From positions 3,620,001 to 3,684,000 of the forward strand of contig NZ_CP092333.1 of NCBI RefSeq assembly GCF_018595675.2: a DNA stretch of 64,000 nt. Direction: 5' to 3'. The position numbers and the translations under genes are program-made. Positions 17,654 to 27,202 of the stretch are shown one piece after another (the stretch's first letter is position 1; each line of letters starts with the position of its first letter). The notes below the pieces were generated by a model. It searched no databases, was not told the origin of the DNA, and saw nothing but the letters and a program-made list of their open reading frames with translations. The DNA comes from Flavihumibacter fluvii (lineage in GTDB: Bacteria > Bacteroidota > Bacteroidia > Chitinophagales > Chitinophagaceae).

Positions 17654-17815
17654 TTGCCTATGACCTGGTGCTGACCATTTCCTCCGAGTATTCGGCTGCA
17701 CGTCGGTGTGTGGAATTACCATGGTGCATTTAGTTGCTCATATCTGTCATTTTACACCGCCAAATTTAAGGCGGCAGAACCGCACATTTCGTACATTGGT
17801 CAACAAAGCATTAGT

Positions 17816-19960
17816 ATGAAATTCCGCTTATTTATATTGCTGCAGGCTTTAGTGGTCGTTGTTTTCGCACAATCGGGAAAAGACCAAATTAAGCTGACAG
17901 ATATGCTCCGCATTAAACAAGCCTCGAATATCCAGCTCAGCGTTGATGGAAAAACCGCTTTTTTTACGCTGACCAGCATAGAACCTGAAACTGATAAAAA
18001 ATGGGAGTACCAGTTTCAAAGCCAACTTTGGGCTGTAAATACTGATGGGCTTTCCTCCCCGCGGCAGCTAACCTCTTCCAAAGAAGGCTCCGCACAATTT
18101 GCCCTAAGTCCGGATTCCCGGCAAATCGTATTTATCCGGAACATTGACAGCAAACCACAGCTTTTCCTCCTCGCCATGAACGGTGGAGAGGCTTTCCAGC
18201 TGACGCGCTCAAAATATGGTGTCTCATCACCCAGGTGGAGCCCTGATGGCAAACAAATTGTTTACCTGGACAATATTCCCTGGAAGAACCTTGCCAATGA
18301 TTCCTTATTAAATGCAGCGCACTCCTTACCCGGATGGTCAGCCGAAAGGCCCGGATTAACAGATAACAGCTTCCTTAACAATAGTAAACAGGATCCCAAC
18401 CCCGATGGCTCCATAAATGAAGCAAGGGCCTGGCTGCAACAAAATGAAAAGGATAAAAAAGCTAAGGTGATCAACCGGCTTCAGTTCCAGGAAGAATCTG
18501 TCACCAATGGCGACCTTTCTGTTTCACAGGTATTCCTTATAACGGCATCTCCGGGTGCCATTCCGAGGCAATTGACAACAGGTTTCAATAGTTATTCGAA
18601 TCCCCAGTTTATTTCAGATACACAGATCATGGTAAACGGTGAAGCGGATGAATCGGTACACCCAGACCGTAACCTGGCTATGGGCATATATACGCTGCAA
18701 ACGGATGGCTCGGGGTTGAAACCATTCCTTGTTAAGAAAGACTATAATTATATAGGAGCTGCTGTTTCCGCTTCGGGGAAATGGATTGCAGTACAACACG
18801 GTCCTGTTAGTTATTTATCCATTCCAGCCCTGGCCATACTCCCGACTGGAGGAACAGAAAAGGACCTCATTACTATACCCGCAGACCGTGATAAGGGGAA
18901 TGTTTCCTGGAAAGGTGATGAACAGGTGTATGCTACCACAGCAAGTAATGGTGGAACTGTTTTGATCCAGTACGACCTGAAAACAAAAAAAGTACAAACT
19001 ATGGGTACTCCCAATGAAGGGATTGGCAGTTTCTCTATAGCAGGTAATACTATGGCCTATGTAAAAACCACCATCAGCAACCCATTTGAAATATATACCG
19101 CAGACCAATATGCGAAAAGCGAAAAAAGGATAACCGGGTTTAACGAAGATTGGCTAAAAACCAAACTGCTGGTGCAACCCGAAAAAAACAGCTTTGTCAA
19201 TGAAAAAGGGCAATCCATTGAATATTGGGTTATGAAACCCGGTGGCTACGCAACCGGGAAGAAATATCCATTGTTATTGGAGATCCATGGTGGGCCAACG
19301 GCTATGTGGGGGCCTGGCGAAAGCACCATGTGGCACGAATTCCAGTTTTGGTGTGCCAAAGGATATGGGGTAGTATACTGCAATCCAAGGGGATCAGGCG
19401 GGTATGGAAATGATTTACTGAAATCAAATGTCAATGACTGGGGCAATGGGCCGATGGGAGACGTGTTAACCGCACTCGATAAAGCAGTAGCACAGGGATG
19501 GGCGGATACCAGCAGGTTATTCGTAACGGGAGGGTCCTATGCCGGATACCTGGTGGCCTATATACTGGGACATGACAAGCGCTTCAAAGCAGCCTGCAGC
19601 CAGCGTGGAGTGTATGACCTCCGCACTTTTTTTGGTGAAGGAAACGCCTGGAGGCTGGTGCCTAATTATTTTGGCGGGTACCCATGGGAAAAACCAACGA
19701 AAGATATCCTGGAGCGTGAATCACCAATATCCTATGTGCAAAATATTTTCACACCCCTGATAATTTTTCATGGGGAGAACGATTTGCGGACCGGGGTGAT
19801 TTCAAGTGAACAATTGTATAAAAGCCTCAAAGTGCTGGGGCGCCCCGTAGAATATGTACGTCATCCCGGTGCAACCCACGAGATTACCCGAAGCGGCAAT
19901 AACCGGCAGCGAATGGACCAGATGTTAAGAACCTGGGAATTCTTCGAGCGCTTCAGGTAA
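17816..19960 (+). CDS. S9 family peptidase (prolyl oligopeptidase/acylaminoacyl peptidase type)
   Basis: 714 residues from ATG 17816, which begins a signal peptide (MKFRLFILLQALVVVVFAQ); an upstream frame from 17708 lacks one. Residues of about 30-430 form the WD40/TolB-like propeller (QIVFIRNIDSKPQLFLL, SSPRWSPDGKQIVYLD). The C-terminal alpha/beta hydrolase has the nucleophile in TGGSYAGYLVAYIL, the aspartate in FHGENDLRTG and the histidine in HPGATHEITRSG. It would cleave peptides in the periplasm. A small hairpin (CCGCC/GGCGG, 17757-17774) lies in its leader. It follows the DUF5107 gene by 162 bp and may have its own promoter. Confidence 0.92.
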   Translation: MKFRLFILLQALVVVVFAQSGKDQIKLTDMLRIKQASNIQLSVDGKTAFFTLTSIEPETDKKWEYQFQSQLWAVNTDGLSSPRQLTSSKEGSAQFALSPDSRQIVFIRNIDSKPQLFLLAMNGGEAFQLTRSKYGVSSPRWSPDGKQIVYLDNIPWKNLANDSLLNAAHSLPGWSAERPGLTDNSFLNNSKQDPNPDGSINEARAWLQQNEKDKKAKVINRLQFQEESVTNGDLSVSQVFLITASPGAIPRQLTTGFNSYSNPQFISDTQIMVNGEADESVHPDRNLAMGIYTLQTDGSGLKPFLVKKDYNYIGAAVSASGKWIAVQHGPVSYLSIPALAILPTGGTEKDLITIPADRDKGNVSWKGDEQVYATTASNGGTVLIQYDLKTKKVQTMGTPNEGIGSFSIAGNTMAYVKTTISNPFEIYTADQYAKSEKRITGFNEDWLKTKLLVQPEKNSFVNEKGQSIEYWVMKPGGYATGKKYPLLLEIHGGPTAMWGPGESTMWHEFQFWCAKGYGVVYCNPRGSGGYGNDLLKSNVNDWGNGPMGDVLTALDKAVAQGWADTSRLFVTGGSYAGYLVAYILGHDKRFKAACSQRGVYDLRTFFGEGNAWRLVPNYFGGYPWEKPTKDILERESPISYVQNIFTPLIIFHGENDLRTGVISSEQLYKSLKVLGRPVEYVRHPGATHEITRSGNNRQRMDQMLRTWEFFERFR

Positions 19961-20010
19961 GCCCTGACCTAAATTATTTATCTTTCAACACTAATCTGAT
20001 AACCACCAAT

Positions 20011-22431
20011 ATGAAGTGCGGCGAATTGTTAAGAACCAGTTTTTTGGCTATCCTATTCTTTACCTGTTCCCATCTAAAGGCACAGGTTTTCGATTCATTA
20101 CTGACCAAACTGGATAAACAGTATCCACAGGAAAAACTGTATTTCCAGTTTGATAAGTCATCGTACAACCCGGGTGAGACCATATGGTTCAAGGCGTACC
20201 TGACATCCGCCAATTTATTGTCTACCATCAGCAAAAACCTGTACGCAGAATTATATGACCAGCAAGGCAAGTTGCTGCAACGTAAAATTTCACCATTTGC
20301 CATGGCCGGTGCAGCCGGCGGTTTTGAACTGCCAACAGATCTTGCTGATTCGGTCCTCTATCTGCGGGCCTACACGAATTGGATGCTCAATTTTGATACC
20401 ACCTTCCTGTATTATAAGACGATACCCATCTTTACAGAAAAAACAGCTACGGCAAAAAAAACGGTTGCTGCGCCAGTAACCACCCTGCAATTTTTTCCGG
20501 AAGGGGGCGACCTGGTGCAAGGGATAGAATCTTTTGTTGCTTTTAAAGCCACAGATGCCAGGGGGCTTCCCGTAAAAGTCAGCGGTGATATCGTTGATGC
20601 CAAAGGTGCAAAAATCATCCCGTTCACCACAGCGCACGATGGCATGGGGAAATTTTTATTTAAGCCGGAACCCGGTAATCAATATAAGGCTGTTTGGAAA
20701 GATGCTGCAGGAAAACAACAACAAAGCAATTTGCCCGCCGCAAAAAACAAGGGGATTGTACTCTCCGCTTATGTTGTAGCTGATGCCATTCAATTCACCA
20801 TAAAAAGGCAGGAGGATGGGGCAGCCGATTATCCATCGGTAAATATAGTAGCGCAAATGCAGCAGCAGTTGATCTATGAGGCTAAAGCCAACCTATCGAA
20901 TTCAATTGGTGTGCGGGCATCCATTCCACTAGAAAACATTCCAACCGGAATCGTACAGATCACCCTATTTTCCCCTGACAATAAGCCCCTTGCCGAAAGA
21001 ATTGTTTTTGTGAACCGGCAGGATTATTATTTCATTACAGACCTGAACACACCGGTAAAAAGCTTTCAAAAAAGGGCAAAAAATGTGATCCAGGTGGATG
21101 TGCCTGATACCCTGATCTGTAACCTGTCAATTGCCGTAACCGACCTGGGGGTTAATCCTGCGCATCCTGGTGAGGAGGATATATTCTCCCATTTACTATT
21201 AACCAGCGATATAAAAGGGTATGTACATAATCCGGGATATTATTTTTCCAGTGAGGCAGATTCGGTGGCGCGGCACCTCGACCTGGTCATGATGACAAAT
21301 GGATGGCGCAGATTTAAATGGGAAGATGTACTGGCAGATAAATGGCCTGTGATAACGCACCAACCGGAAAACTACATAACGTTTGAAGGTTCTATATCGG
21401 GATTAACGAAGTCTGAATTGATAAACCAGGAATTGACAGGTTTCTTTATCCTTAAAAACAGTGGCCAGCAAATGATGCAAATACCGGTTGGACGCGATGG
21501 TAAGTTTACGGTACCCGGATTATTTTATTATGATACAGCAAAACTGTATTACCAATTCAATAATGACAAGAACAAGGTACTGACCACAAAGGCTATCATA
21601 GATATTAAAAATAATTTTTTACAGCGCCCGGCTGGTTTTACAGCTGACCCGGTTTGGTCCTCCAGGATTTTCAGGCCTGAAAGCCAGGTGCTGAACAGGA
21701 ATATCCAAATGGCGAGAAAAAATAATGATATCCTGGATGTTGAGCGTAAAGTGAAGACCCTGGCAAATGTTACAGTTGTTGCCAAGCAAAAATCGAACAA
21801 ACAGAAGATGGAGGAAGAGTATGTTACGGGCTTTTTCTCAGGTGGGGATGGCTATACATTTGTTTTAGAAGATGATCCAAGTGCAAATGGCAGTTTAAGT
21901 GTGTTGACTTATTTACAGGGTAAGGTCGCAGGTTTGCAAATTTCCGGAGCCGGCACGCAAATAAGCATGAATTGGCGGGGAAGTACACCCACCTTGTTTT
22001 ACAATGAAATGCAAAGTGACGTTCAGCTCATCCAAAACTTAACCATGAGTGATGTCGCAATGATCAAGGTATTCAAGCCGCCATTTTTTGGGGCACCAGG
22101 TGGCGGTAGTGGCGGCGCGATAGCCGTGTACACTAAAAAAGGCGCAAAAACGAACACAGCCAATATAAAAGGGTTGAGTTTCAGTAAGGTACCGGGCTAT
22201 CTTGCAGAAAAGCAATTCTATTCCCCTGATTATTCCCTTGCGGAAACTGATCGCAGCCAGGAGGATAACCGCACCACACTATACTGGAATCCATTCCTGC
22301 TAACGGAGAAAAATAACCGTCGGATATTTATAACCTTTTACAATAATGATGTAACCAAAAAATTCAGGGTCATCGTAGAAGGGTTGAATGTGGAAGGCAA
22401 ATTAACCCGGATTGAAAAAATTGTAGAATAG
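20011..22431 (+). CDS. large exported protein with MG2-like and TonB-receptor plug domains
   Basis: 806 residues with a signal peptide ending near HLKAQ. The N-terminal part (DKQYPQEKLYFQFDKSSYNP, GETIWFKAYL) is the alpha-2-macroglobulin MG2-like domain. Near residues 590-720 is a plug-like domain (LSVLTYLQGKVAGLQISGAG, DVAMIKVFKPPFFGAPGGG) as in TonB-dependent receptors, but no beta barrel follows. This architecture is common and uncharacterised in Bacteroidota; roles in surface binding or assembly have been suggested. It is followed by a strong terminator. It is not a complete TonB receptor. Confidence 0.8.
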   Translation: MKCGELLRTSFLAILFFTCSHLKAQVFDSLLTKLDKQYPQEKLYFQFDKSSYNPGETIWFKAYLTSANLLSTISKNLYAELYDQQGKLLQRKISPFAMAGAAGGFELPTDLADSVLYLRAYTNWMLNFDTTFLYYKTIPIFTEKTATAKKTVAAPVTTLQFFPEGGDLVQGIESFVAFKATDARGLPVKVSGDIVDAKGAKIIPFTTAHDGMGKFLFKPEPGNQYKAVWKDAAGKQQQSNLPAAKNKGIVLSAYVVADAIQFTIKRQEDGAADYPSVNIVAQMQQQLIYEAKANLSNSIGVRASIPLENIPTGIVQITLFSPDNKPLAERIVFVNRQDYYFITDLNTPVKSFQKRAKNVIQVDVPDTLICNLSIAVTDLGVNPAHPGEEDIFSHLLLTSDIKGYVHNPGYYFSSEADSVARHLDLVMMTNGWRRFKWEDVLADKWPVITHQPENYITFEGSISGLTKSELINQELTGFFILKNSGQQMMQIPVGRDGKFTVPGLFYYDTAKLYYQFNNDKNKVLTTKAIIDIKNNFLQRPAGFTADPVWSSRIFRPESQVLNRNIQMARKNNDILDVERKVKTLANVTVVAKQKSNKQKMEEEYVTGFFSGGDGYTFVLEDDPSANGSLSVLTYLQGKVAGLQISGAGTQISMNWRGSTPTLFYNEMQSDVQLIQNLTMSDVAMIKVFKPPFFGAPGGGSGGAIAVYTKKGAKTNTANIKGLSFSKVPGYLAEKQFYSPDYSLAETDRSQEDNRTTLYWNPFLLTEKNNRRIFITFYNNDVTKKFRVIVEGLNVEGKLTRIEKIVE

Positions 22432-22442
22432 GGGAAAAAAAA

Positions 22443-22475
22443 CAGGCCATCATTTCTGATGGCCTGCAAATTTTT
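22443..22475. terminator. intrinsic terminator between the MG2/plug gene and the RRM gene
   Basis: The perfect 10-bp stem CAGGCCATCA / TGATGGCCTG with a TTTC loop is preceded by an A run and followed by a T-rich stretch on plus. It sits between two convergent genes and can serve both. Confidence 0.85.
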
Positions 22476-22504
22476 GGGTGATGACCTAAGTCATCTGTTG
22501 GTAA

Positions 22505-22834
22505 TTACCAACGGCTTCCGCCACCGCTGTTAGAACCGCTGAAAGAACGACGGTTTCCACCGCCACCGTTTCCGCCAGTGCTGCTGCGCTCTTCACGAGG
22601 CTTTGCAACAGATACGCGGATAGCGCGACCTTCAACCATACCACCGTCCAGTTCGCCAATAGCTTTCTGGGCTGCAGTTTCATCAGGCATTTCAACAAAA
22701 CCGAAACCACGGCTTTTGTTGGTGAATTTGTCCATGATTACACGGGCAGAAGATACTTCGCCATACTCGGCAAAAAATTCTCTCAGGTCTTCGTCTTCAA
22801 CGTTGAAGCTAAGATTTGAAACGTAAATGTTCAT
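22505..22834 (-). CDS. RNA-binding protein with one RRM domain and Gly-rich tail
   Basis: 109 residues from ATG 22834; the longer frame to 22987 is leader sequence. RNP2 is at the start (MNIYVSNLSFNVEDEDLREF) and RNP1 is RGFGFVEM near residue 41. The domain ends about residue 80, and a tail rich in Gly, Ser and Arg (residues 85-109) follows. Such proteins in Bacteroidota and cyanobacteria are RNA chaperones, often cold-induced. A good promoter (TATATTTG at 22957-22964 on the minus strand, TTG 20 bp upstream) gives a leader of about 115 nt, consistent with post-transcriptional control of the cold-shock kind. Confidence 0.92.
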   Translation of the reverse strand: MNIYVSNLSFNVEDEDLREFFAEYGEVSSARVIMDKFTNKSRGFGFVEMPDETAAQKAIGELDGGMVEGRAIRVSVAKPREERSSTGGNGGGGNRRSFSGSNSGGGSRW

Positions 22835-22956
22835 ACTAGAAATAAAAAATAAATAAATAATGAGCGATACGATACAGGCGGGAGATGTCCAGATAGCAGA
22901 AAATGCGTAGCAGAATAACTCGATCCAATCCGGGATCCTTAACTCAAATAACGGCG

Positions 22957-22987
22957 CAAATATACATCCGAATTGTTGCGCAACCAA
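22957..22987 (-). promoter_or_regulatory. Bacteroidota-type promoter of the RRM gene
   Basis: On the minus strand TTG (22987-22985) and TATATTTG (22964-22957) are separated by 20 bp, fitting the TTG-N19-23-TAnnTTTG pattern. Transcription would start near 22950, leaving a 5' UTR of about 115 nt. Confidence 0.6.
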
Positions 22988-23018
22988 GTAAACTATGTTA
23001 ATTAGCCATGAAATCTGG

Positions 23019-24251
23019 TTATTTCGAGGCCCGTTGCAGCTTTATGGTATCGTGAAGGCTTCTGTACGCCAGGAATGAGCTGGCCAGCACTAAAACTGCT
23101 GCCATCAGGAATGGGGCACCCGGAAAGCGAATATTTGCCTGTGGCCGTGTAAACCAGGAAAAAAGATTGGTCATCAGGGGTGGGCCGACAATGGATGTTG
23201 CGCTCATCAGGCTGGTAAGCGCGCCCTGCAACTCGCCCTGTTCATTGGATGGAACGGCTGAGGAAATGATCCCCTGGATGGCCGGACCGGCAATACCACC
23301 CATACTATATACCACGGTAAATGCAAACATCATCCAACTTTGGGAAGCAAATGCAAATAACAGGAAACCGATACTATAAAATAGCAATCCGATATATACA
23401 CTTCGTTCATTGCCCAGTCTTGGAATAATCACCCTGATCAATCCGCCTTGTACAATAGCAATCATCAATCCCACAAAACCCAGTGAATACCCAATCAGTT
23501 TCTCGCTCCAGCCGAATTTCTCAATATTGAAGAAAGTCCAGGTACTCTGCACCGCATGCGCTGAAATATACACCAGCACAAGGGATACGATTAACCCTGC
23601 AACAGCGGGATACTTTTTCAATTGAACCAGGGAGCCTAATGGATTCGCTCTTTTCCAGTCAAACCGCCTTCGGTTTTCTCCTGGCAGGGATTCAGGTAAA
23701 ACCAGGTATCCATATACCGCATTCAATAAACTAAGGACTGCAGCAGCAATAAAAGGAACCCTTGCGCCATATTGTCCGAGCAATCCGCCGACCACTGGTC
23801 CAATAATGAAGCCTAATCCAAATGCTGCGCCAATCATACCAAAATTCTGTGCCCTGTTTTCCGGGGTACTGATATCGGCGATATAAGCAGATGCGGTAGT
23901 AAAGCTGGCGCCAAAAATGCCGGCAATAAGGCGACCAACAAATAGCCAGGCAATGGTGGGAGCAAAAGCCAGGAAAAGATAATCCACCCCAAAACCCAGC
24001 AGAGATAGCAATAAAACAGGCCGGCGCCCATACTGGTCACTAAGATTTCCGATAATCGGTGCAAACAGAAATTGCATAATGGCATATGCGAAGCCCAGCC
24101 AGCCGCCATATTTTGACGCTTCGCTGATATTCCCGTGAATAAGTCCTTCAATTAATTTGGGAATAACGGGAATGATAATACCCAGCCCCGTAACATCGAG
24201 TAAAAGCGTTACAAAAATAAATCCAAGCGCTGCTTTACGGTTTGTAGCCAT
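23019..24251 (-). CDS. MFS transporter, TetA(TCR)-like drug efflux family
   Basis: 410 residues, 12 predicted transmembrane segments. Motif A ([19 protein letters not shown]) between helices 2 and 3, the N-terminal [17 protein letters not shown] and motif C region [18 protein letters not shown] identify a drug:H+ antiporter of the 12-helix TCR/TetA group. Substrate and resistance phenotype cannot be predicted; most chromosomal members are not tetracycline pumps. It stands alone, 91 bp from the divergent sugar transporter at 24345, and shares that regulatory region. There is no sign of transfer in base composition. Confidence 0.88.
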   Translation of the reverse strand: MATNRKAALGFIFVTLLLDVTGLGIIIPVIPKLIEGLIHGNISEASKYGGWLGFAYAIMQFLFAPIIGNLSDQYGRRPVLLLSLLGFGVDYLFLAFAPTIAWLFVGRLIAGIFGASFTTASAYIADISTPENRAQNFGMIGAAFGLGFIIGPVVGGLLGQYGARVPFIAAAVLSLLNAVYGYLVLPESLPGENRRRFDWKRANPLGSLVQLKKYPAVAGLIVSLVLVYISAHAVQSTWTFFNIEKFGWSEKLIGYSLGFVGLMIAIVQGGLIRVIIPRLGNERSVYIGLLFYSIGFLLFAFASQSWMMFAFTVVYSMGGIAGPAIQGIISSAVPSNEQGELQGALTSLMSATSIVGPPLMTNLFSWFTRPQANIRFPGAPFLMAAVLVLASSFLAYRSLHDTIKLQRASK

Positions 24252-24278
24252 ATATTGATTGGTCGCATTTTGCCAATG

Positions 24279-24290
24279 AAAACGATTGCG
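24279..24290. promoter_or_regulatory. LacI-type half-symmetric site AAAACGATTGCG
   Basis: It contains the ACGATTGC core of the palindromes at 10318 and 11462 (CGATTGC half) and lies 55-66 bp upstream of the sugar transporter gene. A related box (GAAACGATTGTT on the minus strand) is upstream of susC at 42548-42559. It may be bound by the LacI protein of this window or a paralogue; weak on sequence alone. Confidence 0.35.
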
Positions 24291-24344
24291 TGAAATTAAT
24301 CCCTTTTGATTGACTATTTTAGGTATAACTAACTGAAATACTAC

Positions 24345-25640
24345 ATGTCCGCACTATCAGCCGCAAACCAACGCACAGCGATCATCATCATTGGTATCCT
24401 TTTTTTCTGTTTTGGGTTCGTTACCTGGTTAAATGGTACATTGATCCCTTTCTTAAAATTGGCCTGCCAGTTGGAAAATGATATACAAGCCTTTTTCGTT
24501 ACTTCAGCTTTTTACATGGCCTATTTTTTCCTGGCACTTCCGTCTGCAAAAATCCTTGGTAAGGTTGGTTACAAAAAAGGGATGGCATTGGGCTTGTTTG
24601 TAATGGCTATTGGGTCTTTGATATTTATTCCAGCTGCAAACAGTCGAAGTTTCCCTTTATTTCTTGTTGGGTTATTCACACAGGGCATGGGTCTTGCCTT
24701 GCTACAAACCGCATCCAATCCCTATATCAGTATAGTAGGACCCATTGAAAGCGCAGCCAAAAGAATCAGTATCATGGGCATTTGTAATAAACTGGCCGGT
24801 GCGTTAAGTCCACTAATTTTAAGTGCGATCGTTCTTAAAAATGCACAATCCATTGAAAATAATATTGCCACTACCACAGACCCTGTAGCCAGGGAAGTGT
24901 TGCTGGGCGAACTTGCGCAAAGGATCATTCCCCCGTATATAATCATTGCCGTTGTGCTTACTATACTGGCGATTTTGATCGTATTGTCAAAGCTGCCAGA
25001 AATATCTAATCCCGAGGAACCGCAATCAAACGGCAAGGCTGAAAAAACCTCTGTTTTTGGCTTCCCCCACCTGTTACTTGGGGTACTTTGCATTTTCTTT
25101 TATGTAGGGGTGGAAGTCCTGGCAGGAGATGCCATTGGCACCTATGGAAAAGCAATGGGCATCAGCCTTGATACCACCAAATACTTTACTACCCTTACGC
25201 TGGTAGCCATGCTGGTAGGTTATATAGTAGGCATTTTCACCATTCCCAAATACCTGAGCCAGCAAAAAGCATTACTTGGCTCTGCCATCCTGGGCATCCT
25301 GCTTTGTGTCTTTATATATTTCACACATGGTTATGTAGCCATTGCCGGTATTGCGTTACTTGGCCTTGCAAATGCCCTGATGTGGCCTGCATTATGGCCA
25401 ATGGCCATTGATGGACTCGGAAAGTTTACCCAGGTAGGTGCAGCAATGCTGGTGATGGGTATTGTTGGCGGGGCAATTATACCTCCATTATACCCGGCCC
25501 TGAAAGATAGCCTTCAGTTCAGCAATGAGTTGTCTTTTTTCTGCTGTGCTTTTCCTGCCTATATCTATATATTGTATTACGCGCTTTCCGGTCATAAAGC
25601 CGGTAAAACAAATATCGCCATGCCGATTCCTGCTGTTTAA
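24345..25640 (+). CDS. sugar MFS transporter, FucP/GluP family
   Basis: 431 residues, 12 transmembrane helices of the fucose/glucose-galactose:H+ symporter family. Marks are [20 protein letters not shown] at the N-terminus, [20 protein letters not shown] after it, the long [20 protein letters not shown] segment (residues 108-127) and a second half with [20 protein letters not shown]. It would take up a hexose or deoxyhexose. The pentose phosphate genes gnd, zwf and pgl follow, suggesting delivery of glucose for NADPH production. A LacI-like half site precedes it, and gnd, 59 bp downstream, has its own promoter overlapping the end of this region. Confidence 0.9.
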   Translation: MSALSAANQRTAIIIIGILFFCFGFVTWLNGTLIPFLKLACQLENDIQAFFVTSAFYMAYFFLALPSAKILGKVGYKKGMALGLFVMAIGSLIFIPAANSRSFPLFLVGLFTQGMGLALLQTASNPYISIVGPIESAAKRISIMGICNKLAGALSPLILSAIVLKNAQSIENNIATTTDPVAREVLLGELAQRIIPPYIIIAVVLTILAILIVLSKLPEISNPEEPQSNGKAEKTSVFGFPHLLLGVLCIFFYVGVEVLAGDAIGTYGKAMGISLDTTKYFTTLTLVAMLVGYIVGIFTIPKYLSQQKALLGSAILGILLCVFIYFTHGYVAIAGIALLGLANALMWPALWPMAIDGLGKFTQVGAAMLVMGIVGGAIIPPLYPALKDSLQFSNELSFFCCAFPAYIYILYYALSGHKAGKTNIAMPIPAV

Positions 25641-25647
25641 TCCAGCT

Positions 25648-25678
25648 TTTGCTGTTTAGGGTAACGGGCTTACCTTTG
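25648..25678 (+). promoter_or_regulatory. Bacteroidota-type promoter of gnd
   Basis: TTTG (25648-25651) and TACCTTTG (25671-25678) are spaced by 19 bp, an exact match to the TTTG-N19-TAnnTTTG consensus. Transcription would begin around 25684, about 16 nt before the gnd ATG. Confidence 0.8.
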
Positions 25679-25699
25679 CCGCCTACCCAAACAATTGCA

Positions 25700-27139
25700 A
25701 TGGATAATCAACTATTCGATTTTGGAATGGTAGGCCTCGGCGTAATGGGACGCAACCTCCTGCTGAATGTAGCTGACCATGGTTTTAAAGCTATAGGATT
25801 CGATAAAGACCCTGTAAAAACCGCAGATTTTGAAAAATCTGCAAATCCCGGTACCACCGTCAAGGGTGTGAATACCCTGCAGGAAATGGTCAGCCAGCTA
25901 TCCACGCCACGTCGGATCATGATCCTCGTGCCAGCTGGCAAACCGGTTGATGATGTTATAGAAAGCCTGTTGCCCCTCGTGAATGAGGGTGATATCATTA
26001 TCGATGGTGGAAATACCTTTTATACAGATACCCTCCGACGTTATCAATACCTGCAACCTAAAGGCATTCATTTTATTGGTATTGGTGTTTCAGGTGGGGA
26101 AGAAGGCGCACGTTTCGGCCCAAGTATGATGCCAGGAGGTGACCTGGTTGCATGGGAGCACCTCAAGCCGGTCTTACAATCCATCGCCGCTAAGGTAAAT
26201 GGTGAACCATGCGTGGATTATATGGGAAAAGGCGCTGCCGGGCATTTCGTTAAGATGGTGCATAATGGTATAGAATACTCGATCATGCAATTGATCTGTG
26301 AGGTCTACGATATCCTGCACCGTGGTGCGGGTTTGACAAATGAAGACCTGCATCAACTCTTTAGCCAATGGAATGAAGGGGAATTAAAATCTTACCTGAT
26401 CGAAATCACGGCAGATATTTTTACGCAGAAAGATGACAAAACAGCTGCCCACCTGGTAGATATGATCCTGGATAAAGCCGGTTCGAAAGGAACAGGAAAA
26501 TGGACCTCCCAGATTGCCATGGACATGGGAGTTGCCATACCATCCATCGATATGGCCGTCACCATGAGAAATATTTCATCCCTGAAAAAGGAAAGGCTGG
26601 CTGCTGCTGCTTTGCACCAGCGTGATGGACAACCAGCATCGCTAAAGGCCGCTAACCTTGATGATGATTGCCGGAAAGCTTTATATACCGCCATCATTTT
26701 AAGTTATGTCCAGGGCATGGCCATGCTGCATACTGCATCCAAAGACCTCGGGATGGAAATACCGCTGCACAATGCTGTAAAAGTATGGCGTGGGGGATGT
26801 ATCATCAGATCTACCCTATTGGAGACCTTTTACAGTGCTTACCAGAAAAACCCCGGCACACCCAATCTCCTGCTTGATGATACCATCACAGCACTGGTAA
26901 GAAGTAATATTAATTCCCTGCGAAAGATAGTAGCATCGGCGGCAATTGGTGGTTATCCGGTAGGGGCTTTAATGAATGCCCTTACCTATTATGAGGCCTA
27001 TACAACCGGCCGCCTGCCACTGAATTTATTACAGGCACAGCGCGATTTTTTTGGCGCGCATACTTATGAAAGAATTGACCAGGAAGGGAAGTTTCATACA
27101 CAGTGGGGAAAGGAGGAAGCAGGAAGCAGTAAGCAGTAA
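25700..27139 (+). CDS. gnd: 6-phosphogluconate dehydrogenase (decarboxylating)
   Basis: 479 residues from ATG 25700; upstream in-frame codons overlap the promoter. It oxidatively decarboxylates 6-phosphogluconate to ribulose 5-phosphate, making NADPH. GLGVMGRNLLLNVADHGF is the NADP fold, GVSGGEEGARFGPSMMPGG the substrate loop, and KMVHNGIEYS holds the catalytic lysine and histidine. The normal C-terminus ends about FHTQWGKEE; the last residues (AGSSKQ) and the stop are encoded by the heptad repeat at 27113-27152. Length is normal for the dimeric long-chain form. Next come zwf and pgl, completing the oxidative branch. Confidence 0.96.
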   Translation: MDNQLFDFGMVGLGVMGRNLLLNVADHGFKAIGFDKDPVKTADFEKSANPGTTVKGVNTLQEMVSQLSTPRRIMILVPAGKPVDDVIESLLPLVNEGDIIIDGGNTFYTDTLRRYQYLQPKGIHFIGIGVSGGEEGARFGPSMMPGGDLVAWEHLKPVLQSIAAKVNGEPCVDYMGKGAAGHFVKMVHNGIEYSIMQLICEVYDILHRGAGLTNEDLHQLFSQWNEGELKSYLIEITADIFTQKDDKTAAHLVDMILDKAGSKGTGKWTSQIAMDMGVAIPSIDMAVTMRNISSLKKERLAAAALHQRDGQPASLKAANLDDDCRKALYTAIILSYVQGMAMLHTASKDLGMEIPLHNAVKVWRGGCIIRSTLLETFYSAYQKNPGTPNLLLDDTITALVRSNINSLRKIVASAAIGGYPVGALMNALTYYEAYTTGRLPLNLLQAQRDFFGAHTYERIDQEGKFHTQWGKEEAGSSKQ

Positions 27140-27152
27140 GCAGTGAGCAGAA
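27113..27152. repeat. heptad repeat block over the gnd stop codon
   Basis: Successive 7-bp units GCAGGAA, GCAGTAA, GCAGTAA, GCAGTGA run through the last codons and stop (27137-27139) of gnd into the intergenic gap. They are continuous with a decayed GCAGAAA AGAAGTGA stretch up to about 27170. The block belongs to the same family as 8951-8980, 28718-28730 and 44706-44731. Confidence 0.85.
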
Positions 27153-27202
27153 AGAAGTGAATGGTGAGCAGAAAATGGATTATTTAATTAACAAAATGAC
27201 TA

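Noticed and set aside
23019-24251. Tetracycline resistance gene
   Set aside because: The protein belongs to the TetA-like MFS group, but chromosomal members have many substrates and no resistance regulator is adjacent.
27113-27152. CRISPR array
   Set aside because: The unit is only 7 bp with no spacers.
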